From the NCBI RefSeq assembly GCF_001911425.1, contig NZ_MPPL01000001.1, positions 3,213,494-3,277,493 on the forward strand: 64,000 bases of DNA, in the 5' to 3' direction. Below the pieces are notes generated by a model. That model was given only the letters and a program-made list of their open reading frames with translations, ran no database searches and had not been told where the DNA came from. Position 1 is the first letter of the stretch. Each line of letters opens with the position of its first letter. Positions 36,824 through 48,318 of the stretch are shown here, piece after piece. A program made the translations under genes and the position numbers. Origin of the DNA: Mucilaginibacter polytrichastri. GTDB taxonomy: Bacteria; Bacteroidota; Bacteroidia; Sphingobacteriales; Sphingobacteriaceae.

Positions 36824-39451
36824 ATGTATTTAAGAAATTCATTCTTTTCTTTTTTCTTTTGTCTTGCATTTATATTTCCTTCAAAAGCACAAATCTTTTA
36901 TGAGATAAAAGGTCAATTGATTGATACGGCAGGCAAAGCCTCAAAAGGTGAAGTAATAAACTTGGTCGACGGAAAAGACACATCCAGTAATCAAACCGAC
37001 TCACATGGTTATTTCCATTTTAATCATGTTAAATCAACTAAATTTCATTTCGAGGTAAGGAAGATGCTTTATGGCGATGTCGGCTTTATCATTCAAGATA
37101 CCGCTGGCAGGCATATTATAAAATTATCGCCGATAATTTTGAAAATGCATGCCAATATGCTTAAAGAGGTAATAATCAGGGCAAAGCCTATACCTGTCAA
37201 ATATAAAAAAGATACCATTGAATTCGATGCCAGTGCATACCGGGTAAATAAAGGGGCGCGCTTACAAGCACTACTTAAAATGTTGCCGGGCTTAAAGATA
37301 AACGAGGAAGGGAATTTCGTATTTCAAAGTGAGATTGTCAATAAAATCAAGGTCAATGGGAAGGAGTTTTTTAGCGGAGATATTAACGCACTTGCCGCTC
37401 AGCTACCGGCCGAAATTTTTAATAAGATACAACTGATCGACGATTATGGGACATTGGGCAATTTTACAGGTATAAAAACAGGCGAAACCCAAAAAACCCT
37501 CAACATCACGACTAAAGACGGCATCAATTCCGGTTCTTTTGGCAACTTCTCCCTGAACGGCGGATCTGACGACCGGCGCGGTCTGTCCGGTAATGGCAAT
37601 CTGTGGCGCGACATGCTGCAAACGTCTATAGGCGGAAATCTGAATCTTGCGGAGAATAGAGAAGGAATCAACACCGGTAGCAATGCAGTTTTATCTTACA
37701 GAAACCCCATAACCGAACATCTTAATCTGAGCACCGCCTTAAATTACAGTAAAATGCATAACAATTGGGGCATAACATCCAACAGTGAAATGGTTAATGA
37801 CCAGGGTAACATTGATAATAGTCAGAACAGCTTAAATGATGAAACAGGTAAGAGTACCATATTGAAGGCAAATCTTGACTATCGTCCCGATCCGGATAAT
37901 TTCGTCATCATATCGCCCGTGTTTCAATATCACGTGCGGAACATGACCAGCCAATTGGCTTCCCGTCAGCAAGGCTTGATCAATCAGGAACTTCGAAGTA
38001 ATGATTTGATCACCTCCAATGACCGCAGTGAAGACATTTCCATACTTGCCGGACACAACTTTAAAAGACTTGGAATATTGATGGACATGTCTTTACAAAT
38101 TAGTCAAAATAATAGCGGCTCACTGGAGAATAGAATAGATACGATTCACTACTTTGGCTCCCAAAAGATTGATTCCTTGTCAAATTTACAACTGTTAGCC
38201 ACCAATAAGTCAACACGGATTAATTATAAACTCTCTGCCAGTAAATTACTCAGCGCCAATAGTAAATTAGACCTTGTTTATAGTTATTTGAAATGGGATC
38301 AAAATAGTTCTTTAGTAACAGAAAAGTCTGACCGGGGAGTGCCGACCGAAGTAGATTCGCTTAGCCAGGCTTACCAGTCTGTAATCGTTACCCAAAACTT
38401 AAATTTTAGTTATAACTATAACAGCGGCAAGCTAAGTGCCAGCGTAGGAGCTGTTCTGCAGCCCGGTTCGATTACTTTTTCACTTGATGACCAAATCGCA
38501 AAATCAAGAAATACCTATTTTAATATAGCCCCGCTCATGAAAGTTAACTATCTGTTTTCGGAAAGTTCTTCATTGGAAATTAAATCTTTCAGCGACATTA
38601 TTTTTCCCACAACCGATCAGTTAAGGCCGGTAGCGGACGTTAGAAATCCCCAAAACACTGTCGTGGGCAATCCTGATTTAAAGCCTGCGGTTAATCAATC
38701 AATCAATGTCAAGTATAATTTCTTCAATCAAAAGCATAATCAGAATTTGTCGTTAAGAGCCGGTGCGACTTTGATTAAAAATCAGGTCGTCAGCAATATC
38801 CTTTTTATCAATGATACCTTGAATAACCTGAAACAAGTAACTCACTATCTTAACACCAACGGAACGTACAATATTTCCATAGGCTATAATTTTACTGCTC
38901 CACTTACAACCATTGGAAAACAGGCATTAAATCTCGATCTGGATGGTAACTCGGTGTTAAGAAAAAATATATTCTACTCCGAGGGTATTAAAAATCAGGG
39001 CCGGATAACGAATATCGATCAGTCGGTTCGAATCTGGATCAACCTAGCCAATCTTTCCCTAAGCAGTTCTGTCACCTATAATTATTATCACACGCTTTAT
39101 AACCAAACGTCACAGATTGCTGGTAACGTGAATACCTTTCTCTATCGTTTAAGAAGCCAGGTGGAAATAGCAAAGAATTTCTCCCTGAATTGTGATGCCA
39201 GTAAACAGGTTATTTACGGCATTTCCTCCGCTGTCAATACAGATCATCTGATCATCAATGCAGGTCTGGCACAGCAATTTTTCAAAAACAGACTTACACT
39301 AAGTTTTCAGGTCAATGATTTATTTAACCAAGGAAATAATTTGCAGTACTATGCTGATAATAATACAACGACTGATGTTACCAGAAAAAGCATTACCCGT
39401 TTCGTACTTTTAACTTTAAGCACCACGTTAGAGAAATTTAGCAAAAGATAA
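36824..39451 (+). CDS. TonB-dependent receptor-like outer membrane beta-barrel protein with carboxypeptidase-regulatory-like N-terminal domain
   Basis: Signal peptide; GQLIDTAGKASKGEVINLVDGKDTSSNQTDSHGYFHF; plug-like LQALLKMLPGLKINEEGNFVFQSEIVNKIKVNGKEFF; long C-terminal beta barrel. Confidence 0.85.
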   Translation: MYLRNSFFSFFFCLAFIFPSKAQIFYEIKGQLIDTAGKASKGEVINLVDGKDTSSNQTDSHGYFHFNHVKSTKFHFEVRKMLYGDVGFIIQDTAGRHIIKLSPIILKMHANMLKEVIIRAKPIPVKYKKDTIEFDASAYRVNKGARLQALLKMLPGLKINEEGNFVFQSEIVNKIKVNGKEFFSGDINALAAQLPAEIFNKIQLIDDYGTLGNFTGIKTGETQKTLNITTKDGINSGSFGNFSLNGGSDDRRGLSGNGNLWRDMLQTSIGGNLNLAENREGINTGSNAVLSYRNPITEHLNLSTALNYSKMHNNWGITSNSEMVNDQGNIDNSQNSLNDETGKSTILKANLDYRPDPDNFVIISPVFQYHVRNMTSQLASRQQGLINQELRSNDLITSNDRSEDISILAGHNFKRLGILMDMSLQISQNNSGSLENRIDTIHYFGSQKIDSLSNLQLLATNKSTRINYKLSASKLLSANSKLDLVYSYLKWDQNSSLVTEKSDRGVPTEVDSLSQAYQSVIVTQNLNFSYNYNSGKLSASVGAVLQPGSITFSLDDQIAKSRNTYFNIAPLMKVNYLFSESSSLEIKSFSDIIFPTTDQLRPVADVRNPQNTVVGNPDLKPAVNQSINVKYNFFNQKHNQNLSLRAGATLIKNQVVSNILFINDTLNNLKQVTHYLNTNGTYNISIGYNFTAPLTTIGKQALNLDLDGNSVLRKNIFYSEGIKNQGRITNIDQSVRIWINLANLSLSSSVTYNYYHTLYNQTSQIAGNVNTFLYRLRSQVEIAKNFSLNCDASKQVIYGISSAVNTDHLIINAGLAQQFFKNRLTLSFQVNDLFNQGNNLQYYADNNTTTDVTRKSITRFVLLTLSTTLEKFSKR

Positions 39452-39774
39452 AGATTTAATTGTTTTGGTGGTTTTAATCAGCGTGTTATCGCGTCGGGTA
39501 CACGCGATCTTCACAAAGGGCAGTTCCGGATTTTTAGCTAAAATCCAGGCAACCTCATTTTAACGATAAGGCCGATCTTAAAAATGGCATAATGTATGGA
39601 TAGTTGATCTGAGTTATCTGGAAACCATGTTATGAAAATGCTTAAAGCAATTGTTTACAGCGCAATTATTTAATTGAAATTTTACAAAAAATTATTTTCT
39701 GACATCTTGCTTTTCTAAATGATATAGTTAAATTTGATTATTCTAAATTAAATAATTAACCTAAAGTTATCAAA

Positions 39775-40269
39775 ATGAAAAAAATCGCATTACTTTTTGC
39801 GTTCGTATCTCTGATTTGCCTTAGCTTCAAATCAAATGCCCAAATTACTGTTCCTGGTACTACTGATGTGATCCAAGCTGGTGGCCGCATCGGGGTTAAT
39901 GAACGGGTTTACTCCTCAAATCGCCAATACTTTTTAACTTACCAAGATGACTCCAACCTTTGCCTTTATAAGGTCGGTATGTCACAGGCGTTATGGTCAT
40001 CAGGCAGTGTTCACAGTGCGCCAATGTATGCGTTGTTCGATCAATACATGAACATCATAATTTATGCTGCCGGAGGTGAGATCTGGAGAACGAATGGTGG
40101 CGCTCAGGCAGCTATTCCTCCTGGTCCGGGCGGCCCTTATTTCTACTGGGTTGTACAGAATGACGGTAATTTTGTTGTTTATTATAATATCCCAGGCTTC
40201 CCGGCTGACTCTAAAAGCACAAATACGGCAGGTGGTGTGGTAACCAAGCATAATCACCAAATTCGATAA
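39775..40269 (+). CDS. Secreted bulb-type (monocot mannose-binding) lectin-like protein
   Basis: Signal peptide MKKIALLFAFVSLICLSFKSNAQ; QDDSNLCLY and QNDGNFVVY match the QxDxNxVxY pattern; ALWSSG and EIWRTNG resemble B_lectin W-S-S repeats. Confidence 0.7.
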   Translation: MKKIALLFAFVSLICLSFKSNAQITVPGTTDVIQAGGRIGVNERVYSSNRQYFLTYQDDSNLCLYKVGMSQALWSSGSVHSAPMYALFDQYMNIIIYAAGGEIWRTNGGAQAAIPPGPGGPYFYWVVQNDGNFVVYYNIPGFPADSKSTNTAGGVVTKHNHQIR

Positions 40270-40284
40270 CTATTTGTCTAAAAC

Positions 40285-40343
40285 ATTTAATGAAAAAAAT
40301 AAACCCGGTTATTAAATGACCGGGTTTATTTTTTTCATTAAAT
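40285..40343. terminator. 25-bp perfect hairpin terminator
   Basis: ATTTAATGAAAAAAATAAACCCGGT-TATTAAATG-ACCGGGTTTATTTTTTTCATTAAAT. Confidence 0.85.
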
Positions 40344-40676
40344 TAATTTAAGGGTGGAGGTCAACCCTGTGGCATTCATAAAACAAACCGGAAACTAGGT
40401 AATGAAAACAATATTGCGATAAAAGCGACATAACTTTTGTTTCTGAGTGTTTGGTAGTACCTTATTGAATCAACGATCCAAATCCAAAGTGTTTCAAATT
40501 ATTGAATAGATCTTTCGAAAGTGTAAGTATAGCTCACTTTATCGCAAAGCAGCCTGTTGGCGGCCAACCCGTTTTTTTTCAGTGTATGGATATAAATTAG
40601 GTCATCAAAGTGGTATTTTTATTAACTTTTAAAGCTTCTGTTATGAGCACAAATGTTGGTATGCTATGACTAAATA

Positions 40677-42248
40677 CTATTTTTTGCTTTTATTGATAAG
40701 CTTATAAATGTCGAGCCTCCGATCTTTTAGATTCCTTACCGCCCCGAAACTATGCAGTTCCTTTAAGAGATCAACATCTACATCAGCAATAAGTGTTGTT
40801 TCGGTATTGGGGGTAGCTTCGGCCTTAATACCATTACTCGGAAAAGAAAAATCAGAAGGAGTAAAGACTGCAGACTGCGCATATTGAATATCCATATTAT
40901 GAACTTTAGGTAAATTGCCTACACTACCTGCAATTGCCACATAACATTCATTTTCAATAGCCCTGGCTTGCGCACAGCTACGTACACGGGTATAACCATT
41001 TTGCGTATCTGTCATAAAGGGAACGAATAAGATCTGCATTCCTTCCTCGGCCAGTAAACGAGGTAGTTCCGGGAACTCGACATCATAACAAATTAAAATA
41101 CCGATTTTGCCACAGTCTGTATCGTAGGTTGAAATGGTATCACCGCCAACCATGCCCCAGGCACTTTGCTCAGCCGGCGTCAGGTGTATCTTCCGGTACA
41201 TCTCATAAGAGCCATCTCTGCGACACAGGTAACCTACATTCTGCAACACACCATCTTCCATAAACGGCATGCTCCCTGTTATGATATTGATGTTATAGCT
41301 AATTGCGTACTCCATAAACTTATCACGAAGCGGTATGGTAAAATTTGCAATCTCGCGCATGGCATCTGCACCACTCAGGTGGTTATAGGCTGTCATCAGG
41401 GGGGCGTTAAACAATTCTGGAAATAAAACAAAATCACTCTGATAATCACTGATCACATCTACGAAAAATTCAATTTGTTCGCAAAGAGACTCCATATTAG
41501 GGAAAGGCCTCATTTGCCATTGAACCAGTCCTAACCGGATAATGGATTTTTTGGAATTAATATGCGCAGCCTCTTCATTATAATAAATATTGTTCCATTC
41601 CAATAACGAAGCATATTCAAGCGACTGGGTATCGCCAGGCAAGTAGCCTTTTAAAATTTTGCGGACGTGAAAATCATTTGCCAGCTGAAAAGACAAAGTC
41701 GGATCATGTATTTCTTTACCCTTAACTTTTTCCAAATAGGCTTTTGGGGTCAGCTTATCTGCATAGTTTTTATACTTCGGAATACGTCCTCCTGCAATAA
41801 TAGCCCGCAGGTTGTGCCTTTCGCATATCTCTTTACGTGCATCGTACAAGCGCCGCCCGATACGCATGCCCCGGAAATCCGGATGTACAAAAAAATCTAT
41901 ACCATAGAGTACATCACCTTTTTCATCATAAGTTGAAAAAGTGTAATTACCGGTAATTTGGGCATACGTATGTTTATCACCAAACTTTTCATAATCAACA
42001 ATGAGGGAAAGGGCGCAACCAGCAATGTGTCCATTGACCAGGATGCAGATCTGCCCTTCCGGAAACAGCTCAACTAATTTGCTAATGTGGCTCTCGCCCC
42101 AAGTAGATGCTCCTTCCCATTCTGAATAAGCTTCTACCATCGATGCTTTCAGGCCCAGGTAATCATACTTGGTGAGGGTGCGCAGCTCAATTTTGAGGTC
42201 TTCGTTTTTTGTCTCTTTTTCCATTTTGTGTTTTGTCCGAAGGCTCAT
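40677..42248 (-). CDS. GNAT acetyltransferase / carbon-nitrogen hydrolase fusion protein
   Basis: N-terminal GNAT (FFVHPDFRGMRIGRRLYDARKEICER); C-terminal nitrilase (DFVLFPELFNAPL, IHLTPAEQSAWGM, GILICYDVEFPELPRLLAEEGMQILFVPF). Confidence 0.9.
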   Translation of the reverse strand: MSLRTKHKMEKETKNEDLKIELRTLTKYDYLGLKASMVEAYSEWEGASTWGESHISKLVELFPEGQICILVNGHIAGCALSLIVDYEKFGDKHTYAQITGNYTFSTYDEKGDVLYGIDFFVHPDFRGMRIGRRLYDARKEICERHNLRAIIAGGRIPKYKNYADKLTPKAYLEKVKGKEIHDPTLSFQLANDFHVRKILKGYLPGDTQSLEYASLLEWNNIYYNEEAAHINSKKSIIRLGLVQWQMRPFPNMESLCEQIEFFVDVISDYQSDFVLFPELFNAPLMTAYNHLSGADAMREIANFTIPLRDKFMEYAISYNINIITGSMPFMEDGVLQNVGYLCRRDGSYEMYRKIHLTPAEQSAWGMVGGDTISTYDTDCGKIGILICYDVEFPELPRLLAEEGMQILFVPFMTDTQNGYTRVRSCAQARAIENECYVAIAGSVGNLPKVHNMDIQYAQSAVFTPSDFSFPSNGIKAEATPNTETTLIADVDVDLLKELHSFGAVRNLKDRRLDIYKLINKSKK

Positions 42249-43185
42249 TGTTATACCTTGTCTACAAATAAAGGCTTTATAACGTTAAAAGTTTTATTGC
42301 CTTATTGAATTCATTTGCTTACACGTAACTATTTTACATCCTTATTGCTGCCTGCTGGCATAGATGCATGCTAATGACACACGTCCAGAAATCTATAAAT
42401 CCCCCGATAGCAACGGGTATGGATGTTGCTCAGAAGCGGTGTTATTTGGCTTTTTGTTCCATCTGTTCGATGATCTTATAATTACGAGGATAATAAACAA
42501 TGCAAAGTGCATAGCCATTCCGATATTAGTCTATTCTTTAATATACTGTGACTGAAGGCAGTAACAAACAATAATCGCGACTGCTTTTATATTAAGCATT
42601 TGGTTATCAATACAAATAGATACAATTTAATTAATCCTATAGATTTAGTAGAATTAATTGTAGCTTTGTCAAGGTTTGTTGCACAGATCAACACTAGGCA
42701 TGTAATAATATTCTATTGAAAGCGGATAATGTGATCAATGTAATAACAATTAGTCACAAGAATTTATTAGGATGCTTAGTACTTATATAATTTATAATTG
42801 TGTTATCGAAATTTCCATACATGATTAGCAGCTTACAAACCGGATAATATATATAATAAATGATTAATATACTGGATGGTCTGATAAGCCTATCCATAAA
42901 CAATAATGAAAACGAACGCCTACCCCCACCAACGTAAAAACATATCACACCAGAAATCTTATATCCTGGGATATAAATGTTATGCGTCATTTTCACATCT
43001 GAGCATCTTACGATGTTGTTGCTGATCCCGCCGATAATCTTTTAGTTAATACCCGCTTAAGGCTGGCGCCCCGCTTAGGTTATCACCAATAAATCATTTT
43101 TTTAATAAAACATACTTACCCGGAGAGCCCTAAATACGCTCATCCCACTATTGTATGCTTTATAAATCTGCTAAAAATTAAAACT

Positions 43186-46100
43186 ATGCTAAAAATTTAC
43201 AAATTCATAATGGCATTTGCGTTGCCATTAATTTTCGCTCAAACGCTTTACGCACAGTCTGTGGTGGTAAGTGGAGTTATTACATCCAAGTCAGACGGAC
43301 TTCCATTACCAGGCGTTAGTATATTGATAAAGGGAACTACCACGGGTACCCAAACAGATATCGATGGTAAGTTTACCTTACATCCCCACATTAACGATGT
43401 TATCAGGGTATCATTCACCGGTCTTTCCACGCAGGAAATCACTATAAAACAAGCAGAAACTAATTTACAAATTGCATTGCTGGATGGGCAGAATGCACTT
43501 AACGAGGTGGTTGTAACGGCACTTAACATCTCTAAAGACAAAAAGTCGTTAGGGTATACCGTGCAGGGCTTAAAATCTAAGGATATATCCGAAGCTAAAG
43601 AAACCAACCTGGTTAATGCTTTAAGCGGTAAAATTGCAGGTGTAAACGTAACAAACAGTCAGGGCGATATGGGGTCATCACGAATTGTTATTCGCGGTGA
43701 AACCTCTATTTCTGGTCCTAACCAGCCTCTATTTGTGGTTGATGGTGTACCTGTTGATAACAGCCAGTTTTTAGGCACAGGCGGTTCCAGAGATTTTGCT
43801 AACGGTGTAGCTGATATTAATTCGGAAGATATTGAGTCACTTACCGTACTCAAAGGACCAAATGCTGCTGCGCTTTACGGTTACAGGGCGGCAAACGGCG
43901 TTATATTAATTAAAACTAAAAATGGCAAAGGTTCTAAAGGTTTAGGCGTTACCATCAACTCAAATACCTCATTTTCAAACATTCTGGGCTTGCCTAAATA
44001 TCAAAACGAATATGGCCAGGGTTCAAATGGTAAATTTAGCTATGTTGACGGCAAAGGCGGAGGCGTTAATGATGGTATTGATGAAAGCTGGGGGCCGGCA
44101 CTTAACGGGCAGCTGATACCTCAATTTAATTCAAATGGTGTGGCTGTGCCTTTTGTTGCGCATCCGGATAATGTACGCAGTTTCTTTAAAACAGGTGTTA
44201 CTTTAAATAATGGAGTTTCGCTAGCAAGCTCTGGCGATAAATATGATTTTCGCCTGGGTTATAATAACCTTCATCAAACCGGTGTAATTCCAAACTCAGA
44301 ACAAGGCCGAAATTCATTTATACTGAATGCTACTTATAGAATTACACCCAAACTAACCTTAACAACTGTTGCCAATTATATTAAAGATGATGCAGCCAAT
44401 TTACCAGGATCGGGCGGTAGAAGAGCTACCAGCACCATGTTACAGTTTACCTGGTTTGGCCGCCAGGTTGATGTAAGCCAGTTAAAAAACTACATAAATG
44501 CCAATGGCAACACCTTTAACTGGAACAACAGCTATTACAGCAACCCATACTTTATGGCTTATGAAAATACAGTTGGCCAGACAAAAAACCGATTTATAGG
44601 AAGCGCCGAATTAAACTACAAGATTATAGACGGCTTATCGGCAAACTTCCGCACGGGTACAGATTATTACAACGACCGCCGCAAGATAAAAATAGCTTAC
44701 GGTACCAACGGTACACCCTATGGATCATACGAAGAAGATGCCTATGACGTTAGCGAAACTAATACCGAAGGCAGGTTGCAATACACCAAAAAATTAAATA
44801 AAGATTTCTCGATAGATGCTTTGCTGGGTGGTAACATACAAGCAAACTCTTTTGAAGAAAACGACCAAAAGGCACCTAAACTGGCTGTTAGCGGTTTGTA
44901 CACACTAAGCAATTCGCGCGACCCGCTGATCTCTTCAAATGTTTTCAGTAAATATAAAACGTATAGCTATTTCGCATCGGGCCAACTTGGTTTCAGAAAC
45001 TATGCATTTTTAAATTTTACTGCCCGTAATGATTGGTCGTCTACCCTGCCAAAAGCAAGTTTATCTTACTTCTATCCTTCTGTTAACGGAAGTTTAGTAT
45101 TATCAGAAGCCCTGGATATTAAAAGCAACGTGTTGAGTTATTTAAAACTGCGCGGCGGCTGGTCTAAAGTAGGTAAGCCAACTACGCCCTACCAGTTGAT
45201 CAATACATACGACTTTACCGCTCCCTTCGGCACTAATCCGCAGCAAAGCGCTAACAGTACAGATCTTAATCCAAACTTAAAGCCAGAGACCACCACATCT
45301 GCAGAGGCCGGATTTGAAGCAGCCTTTTTTAATAACAGGATACGTTTAGATGCAACCATTTACAATACCAACACTATTAACCAAATACTTAATGTTAATG
45401 TAAGCCAATCTACCGGCTATATCCAAAAACTTATTAACGGCGGTAAAATCAATAACAAAGGTTTAGAGGTACAATTAGGTTTAACCCCGGTAAAAGTTAA
45501 AGATTTTAGCTGGGATGTTAATGTAAATTATTCGCGCAACAAAAGTAAAGTTGTTTCATTGGATAACACGGCCAGTTTACAAAGCTACCTGTTAGGCTCA
45601 GACGGTACAGTACAGGTATTGGCAGCAGTAGGCAAGCCTTATGGCTCTATTTACGGGCTTGACTTTCAACGCAATGCCAACGGACAAGTTATTGTAAACG
45701 CAGATGGTACACCTGCTGTTAACCCTACCATACAATATTTAGGGAAATACACTCCAGACTGGCTGGGAAGTATTAATAATAGCTTTACCTATAAGAACTT
45801 TAACTTAAGTGTACTGATAGATGCACACGTAGGCGGCTCGATCTATTCGGGAACCAATGCCACAGGCACTTATACGGGTATCTTGGCATCAACCCTACCA
45901 GGTCGCGGTGCAAATAACGGTGGTATAGGTTATTATACAGTAGGTTCTACTAATATTGCAACAAACGCTTCGGCAGGCCCTAATGGCGAAACTGTTAATC
46001 ACGATGGTATAATTTACAACGGCGTAAATGCCAATGGCAGCCAAAACACCACAATTATATCAGCACAGTCCTACTATAAATCGCTTACCAATGCTGATGC

Positions 46101-46359
46101 GCCGTTTGTATACAATGCAACTTATGTAAAATTAAGAGAAATAAAATTAGGCTACGCGGTGCCTCAGAGATGGGCAAAAGCCATCGGTTTCCAGGCGGCC
46201 AGCTTTGCTGTAGTAGGCCGTAACTTATTGATTATTCATAAAAATGCGCCCAACATCGACCCGGAAACAGCATTTAATACAGGTAATGGCCAGGGGCTTG
46301 AAGATCTTACTTTACCTACAGTGCGCAACATTGGTTTTAACATCAATCTTAAATTCTAA
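43186..46359 (+). CDS. SusC/RagA family TonB-linked outer membrane protein
   Basis: VSGVITSKSDGLPLPGVSILIKGTTTGTQTDIDGKFTL; SSRIVIRGETSISGPNQPLFVVDGVPVDNS; ESLTVLKGPNAAALYGYRAANGVILIKTK. Confidence 0.95.
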   Translation: MLKIYKFIMAFALPLIFAQTLYAQSVVVSGVITSKSDGLPLPGVSILIKGTTTGTQTDIDGKFTLHPHINDVIRVSFTGLSTQEITIKQAETNLQIALLDGQNALNEVVVTALNISKDKKSLGYTVQGLKSKDISEAKETNLVNALSGKIAGVNVTNSQGDMGSSRIVIRGETSISGPNQPLFVVDGVPVDNSQFLGTGGSRDFANGVADINSEDIESLTVLKGPNAAALYGYRAANGVILIKTKNGKGSKGLGVTINSNTSFSNILGLPKYQNEYGQGSNGKFSYVDGKGGGVNDGIDESWGPALNGQLIPQFNSNGVAVPFVAHPDNVRSFFKTGVTLNNGVSLASSGDKYDFRLGYNNLHQTGVIPNSEQGRNSFILNATYRITPKLTLTTVANYIKDDAANLPGSGGRRATSTMLQFTWFGRQVDVSQLKNYINANGNTFNWNNSYYSNPYFMAYENTVGQTKNRFIGSAELNYKIIDGLSANFRTGTDYYNDRRKIKIAYGTNGTPYGSYEEDAYDVSETNTEGRLQYTKKLNKDFSIDALLGGNIQANSFEENDQKAPKLAVSGLYTLSNSRDPLISSNVFSKYKTYSYFASGQLGFRNYAFLNFTARNDWSSTLPKASLSYFYPSVNGSLVLSEALDIKSNVLSYLKLRGGWSKVGKPTTPYQLINTYDFTAPFGTNPQQSANSTDLNPNLKPETTTSAEAGFEAAFFNNRIRLDATIYNTNTINQILNVNVSQSTGYIQKLINGGKINNKGLEVQLGLTPVKVKDFSWDVNVNYSRNKSKVVSLDNTASLQSYLLGSDGTVQVLAAVGKPYGSIYGLDFQRNANGQVIVNADGTPAVNPTIQYLGKYTPDWLGSINNSFTYKNFNLSVLIDAHVGGSIYSGTNATGTYTGILASTLPGRGANNGGIGYYTVGSTNIATNASAGPNGETVNHDGIIYNGVNANGSQNTTIISAQSYYKSLTNADAPFVYNATYVKLREIKLGYAVPQRWAKAIGFQAASFAVVGRNLLIIHKNAPNIDPETAFNTGNGQGLEDLTLPTVRNIGFNINLKF

Positions 46360-46364
46360 TTATT

Positions 46365-47810
46365 ATGAAACTTAAATATATCTCTATACTACTATCGGGT
46401 TCGCTATTGTTAACAATGGTAACATCATGCAAGAAGGAACTTGTAGATACCAATCAAAACCCAAATGCAACTCAGAATCCACAGCCGGATTACCTGTTAA
46501 CCGCAGCTATAAAAAACACTGCCGATACTTATTGGGGCGTAAGCAACAATATGGGTGCGGGTTTGCTGATTGTACAGCATTGGGCCAAAATTCAATACAC
46601 AGATCCCGACAGGTATATTTTTACCAATACCTCGTTTCAAGATCTTTGGAGCATTGGCTACTCTAAAAGTATAGTTAACCTAAATAAGATCATTTCTTTG
46701 GCAGACGCTCAGGCTAACCCCAATTACAAGGGAGTAGCACTGGTACTGCGTTCGTGGGTATTTACACTGCTTACCGATCAATATGGCAATGTTCCTTACA
46801 AACAGGCCATTAACATTGATCAGTACCTTACTCCTGCTTACGATACGCAAAGGGATGTTTATTTCGCATTACTTGATGATTTGAAAGCAGCACAGGCAGA
46901 TCTTGACCCTAATGGCAAAGCAATTGCCGGTGATGTTGTTTACACAAATAATATCTCTGCATGGAAAAAATTCGCCAATTCACTGCGTTTAAGAATAGCT
47001 TTACGCATTGCTGACCGCGAACCTGCTAAAGCTCAACAAGTTTTAGCCGATATTCAGGCCGAGGGAAGCGGTTATATTAGCTCAAATGCAGGCATGGCAC
47101 AAATGGTTTATCTCGACTCGCCTAATCAAAACCCGATCAGCAATTTGTTTGATACCCGCGATGACTATCGCATCAGTAAAACTATTGTCGACAAATTATT
47201 TGAACTGAACGACCCGCGTTTGCCAATTTACGCAAGCCCAACAGCAGACGCAACTCCGCAAACTTACGTGGGTATTCCCAATGGTTTGTTAGTTGGCGAT
47301 GCCAGTAACCTGGGTTTAAGTAAAACATCTAAACCAGGTGCATATTTCCGGGCGCCACATGCACCGGCAGTAATAATGAGTTATGCCGAAGTTTTATTTG
47401 ATCAGGCTGAGGCCGTAGCCCGCGGATTTATATCAGGAGACGCTGCCGGTTTGTATAATCAGGCCGTAACTGCCTCGCTCAACCAGTACGGCATTACCGA
47501 TAACACAGTTTTAAATAATTATTTAGCACAGGCATCGGTTAAATATGACGCTTCAAATTATAAAAAATCAATAGGTAACCAAAAGTGGATTGCGCTGTTT
47601 GGCGAAGGCCTTGAGGCATTTGCGGAATGGCGTAGGCTTGACTACCCGCAATTACAACCTGCTGTTGCAGGTACACTAAATGGCAAAATACCTGTAAGAT
47701 TCATATATCCTGGAACGGAGCAATCACTTAACGGCACAAGCTATACGGCCGCGGTTGCAAATCAAGGTCCGGACGTTTTAACCACTAAACTTTGGTTCGA
47801 TGTAAATTAA
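46365..47810 (+). CDS. SusD/RagB family lipoprotein (SusD-like_2 type)
   Basis: Immediately downstream of SusC; TSCKKELVDTNQNPNATQNPQPDYLLTAAIKNTADTYWG; C-terminal GNQKWIALFGEGLEAFAEWRRLDYPQL. Confidence 0.93.
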   Translation: MKLKYISILLSGSLLLTMVTSCKKELVDTNQNPNATQNPQPDYLLTAAIKNTADTYWGVSNNMGAGLLIVQHWAKIQYTDPDRYIFTNTSFQDLWSIGYSKSIVNLNKIISLADAQANPNYKGVALVLRSWVFTLLTDQYGNVPYKQAINIDQYLTPAYDTQRDVYFALLDDLKAAQADLDPNGKAIAGDVVYTNNISAWKKFANSLRLRIALRIADREPAKAQQVLADIQAEGSGYISSNAGMAQMVYLDSPNQNPISNLFDTRDDYRISKTIVDKLFELNDPRLPIYASPTADATPQTYVGIPNGLLVGDASNLGLSKTSKPGAYFRAPHAPAVIMSYAEVLFDQAEAVARGFISGDAAGLYNQAVTASLNQYGITDNTVLNNYLAQASVKYDASNYKKSIGNQKWIALFGEGLEAFAEWRRLDYPQLQPAVAGTLNGKIPVRFIYPGTEQSLNGTSYTAAVANQGPDVLTTKLWFDVN

Positions 47811-47870
47811 TTCTCTACGTTAATCTAAATATTTAATTTAGGTATTGCTTAATGAACTGATTTTTTAATT

Positions 47871-47904
47871 AAAGGCGATTAGGCAAAAAACTAATCGCCT
47901 TTTT
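47871..47904 (+). terminator. Terminator after susD-like gene
   Basis: AAAGGCGATTAG ... CTAATCGCCTTTTT. Confidence 0.85.
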
Positions 47905-48318
47905 ATATAAACATGCTACACAAGAATCAATAAAAATATCCTTAAAATAGATTGAGGCTTTATTATTCAATTCAGTTACACGAGAGCAGTGTCTTTATAT
48001 TCATTGCCAATTGTTGTGTTTAAGGTTTTAGTTAAAGGTGCTGTCGATAAAGGGGGTGAGTATCTGATGGAGCAATACCCCTAATTCATCATAATGAGGC
48101 CTATTTGTTAGATCAAGATACTTTAAATAGTTTTGCAAACGAAAAAAGTTGAGTAGTACTGTAAATAACTCAACTTTTCCCAGCTCCCGATAGTATCGTT
48201 TTTTCGAACCAATTTATTGAGAAATTAAGAAGAATTGGAAATTTGGGGAAAGATGCTTTAAAAGAGCGTAACTGAATACATATTTTAGCGCTCATAATAT
48301 CAATCGCTTTTATACTTT

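Noticed and set aside
42249-43185. Hidden gene in the ~940-bp gap upstream of the SusC gene
   Set aside because: Only short low-complexity ORFs (63 and 80 aa) with no recognisable motif; treated as intergenic/decayed DNA.
47905-48318. Possible gene remnant between SusD and the serine hydrolase
   Set aside because: Fragments have multiple stops and no recognisable family; a hairpin near 48145-48180 is present but not enough to call a feature.
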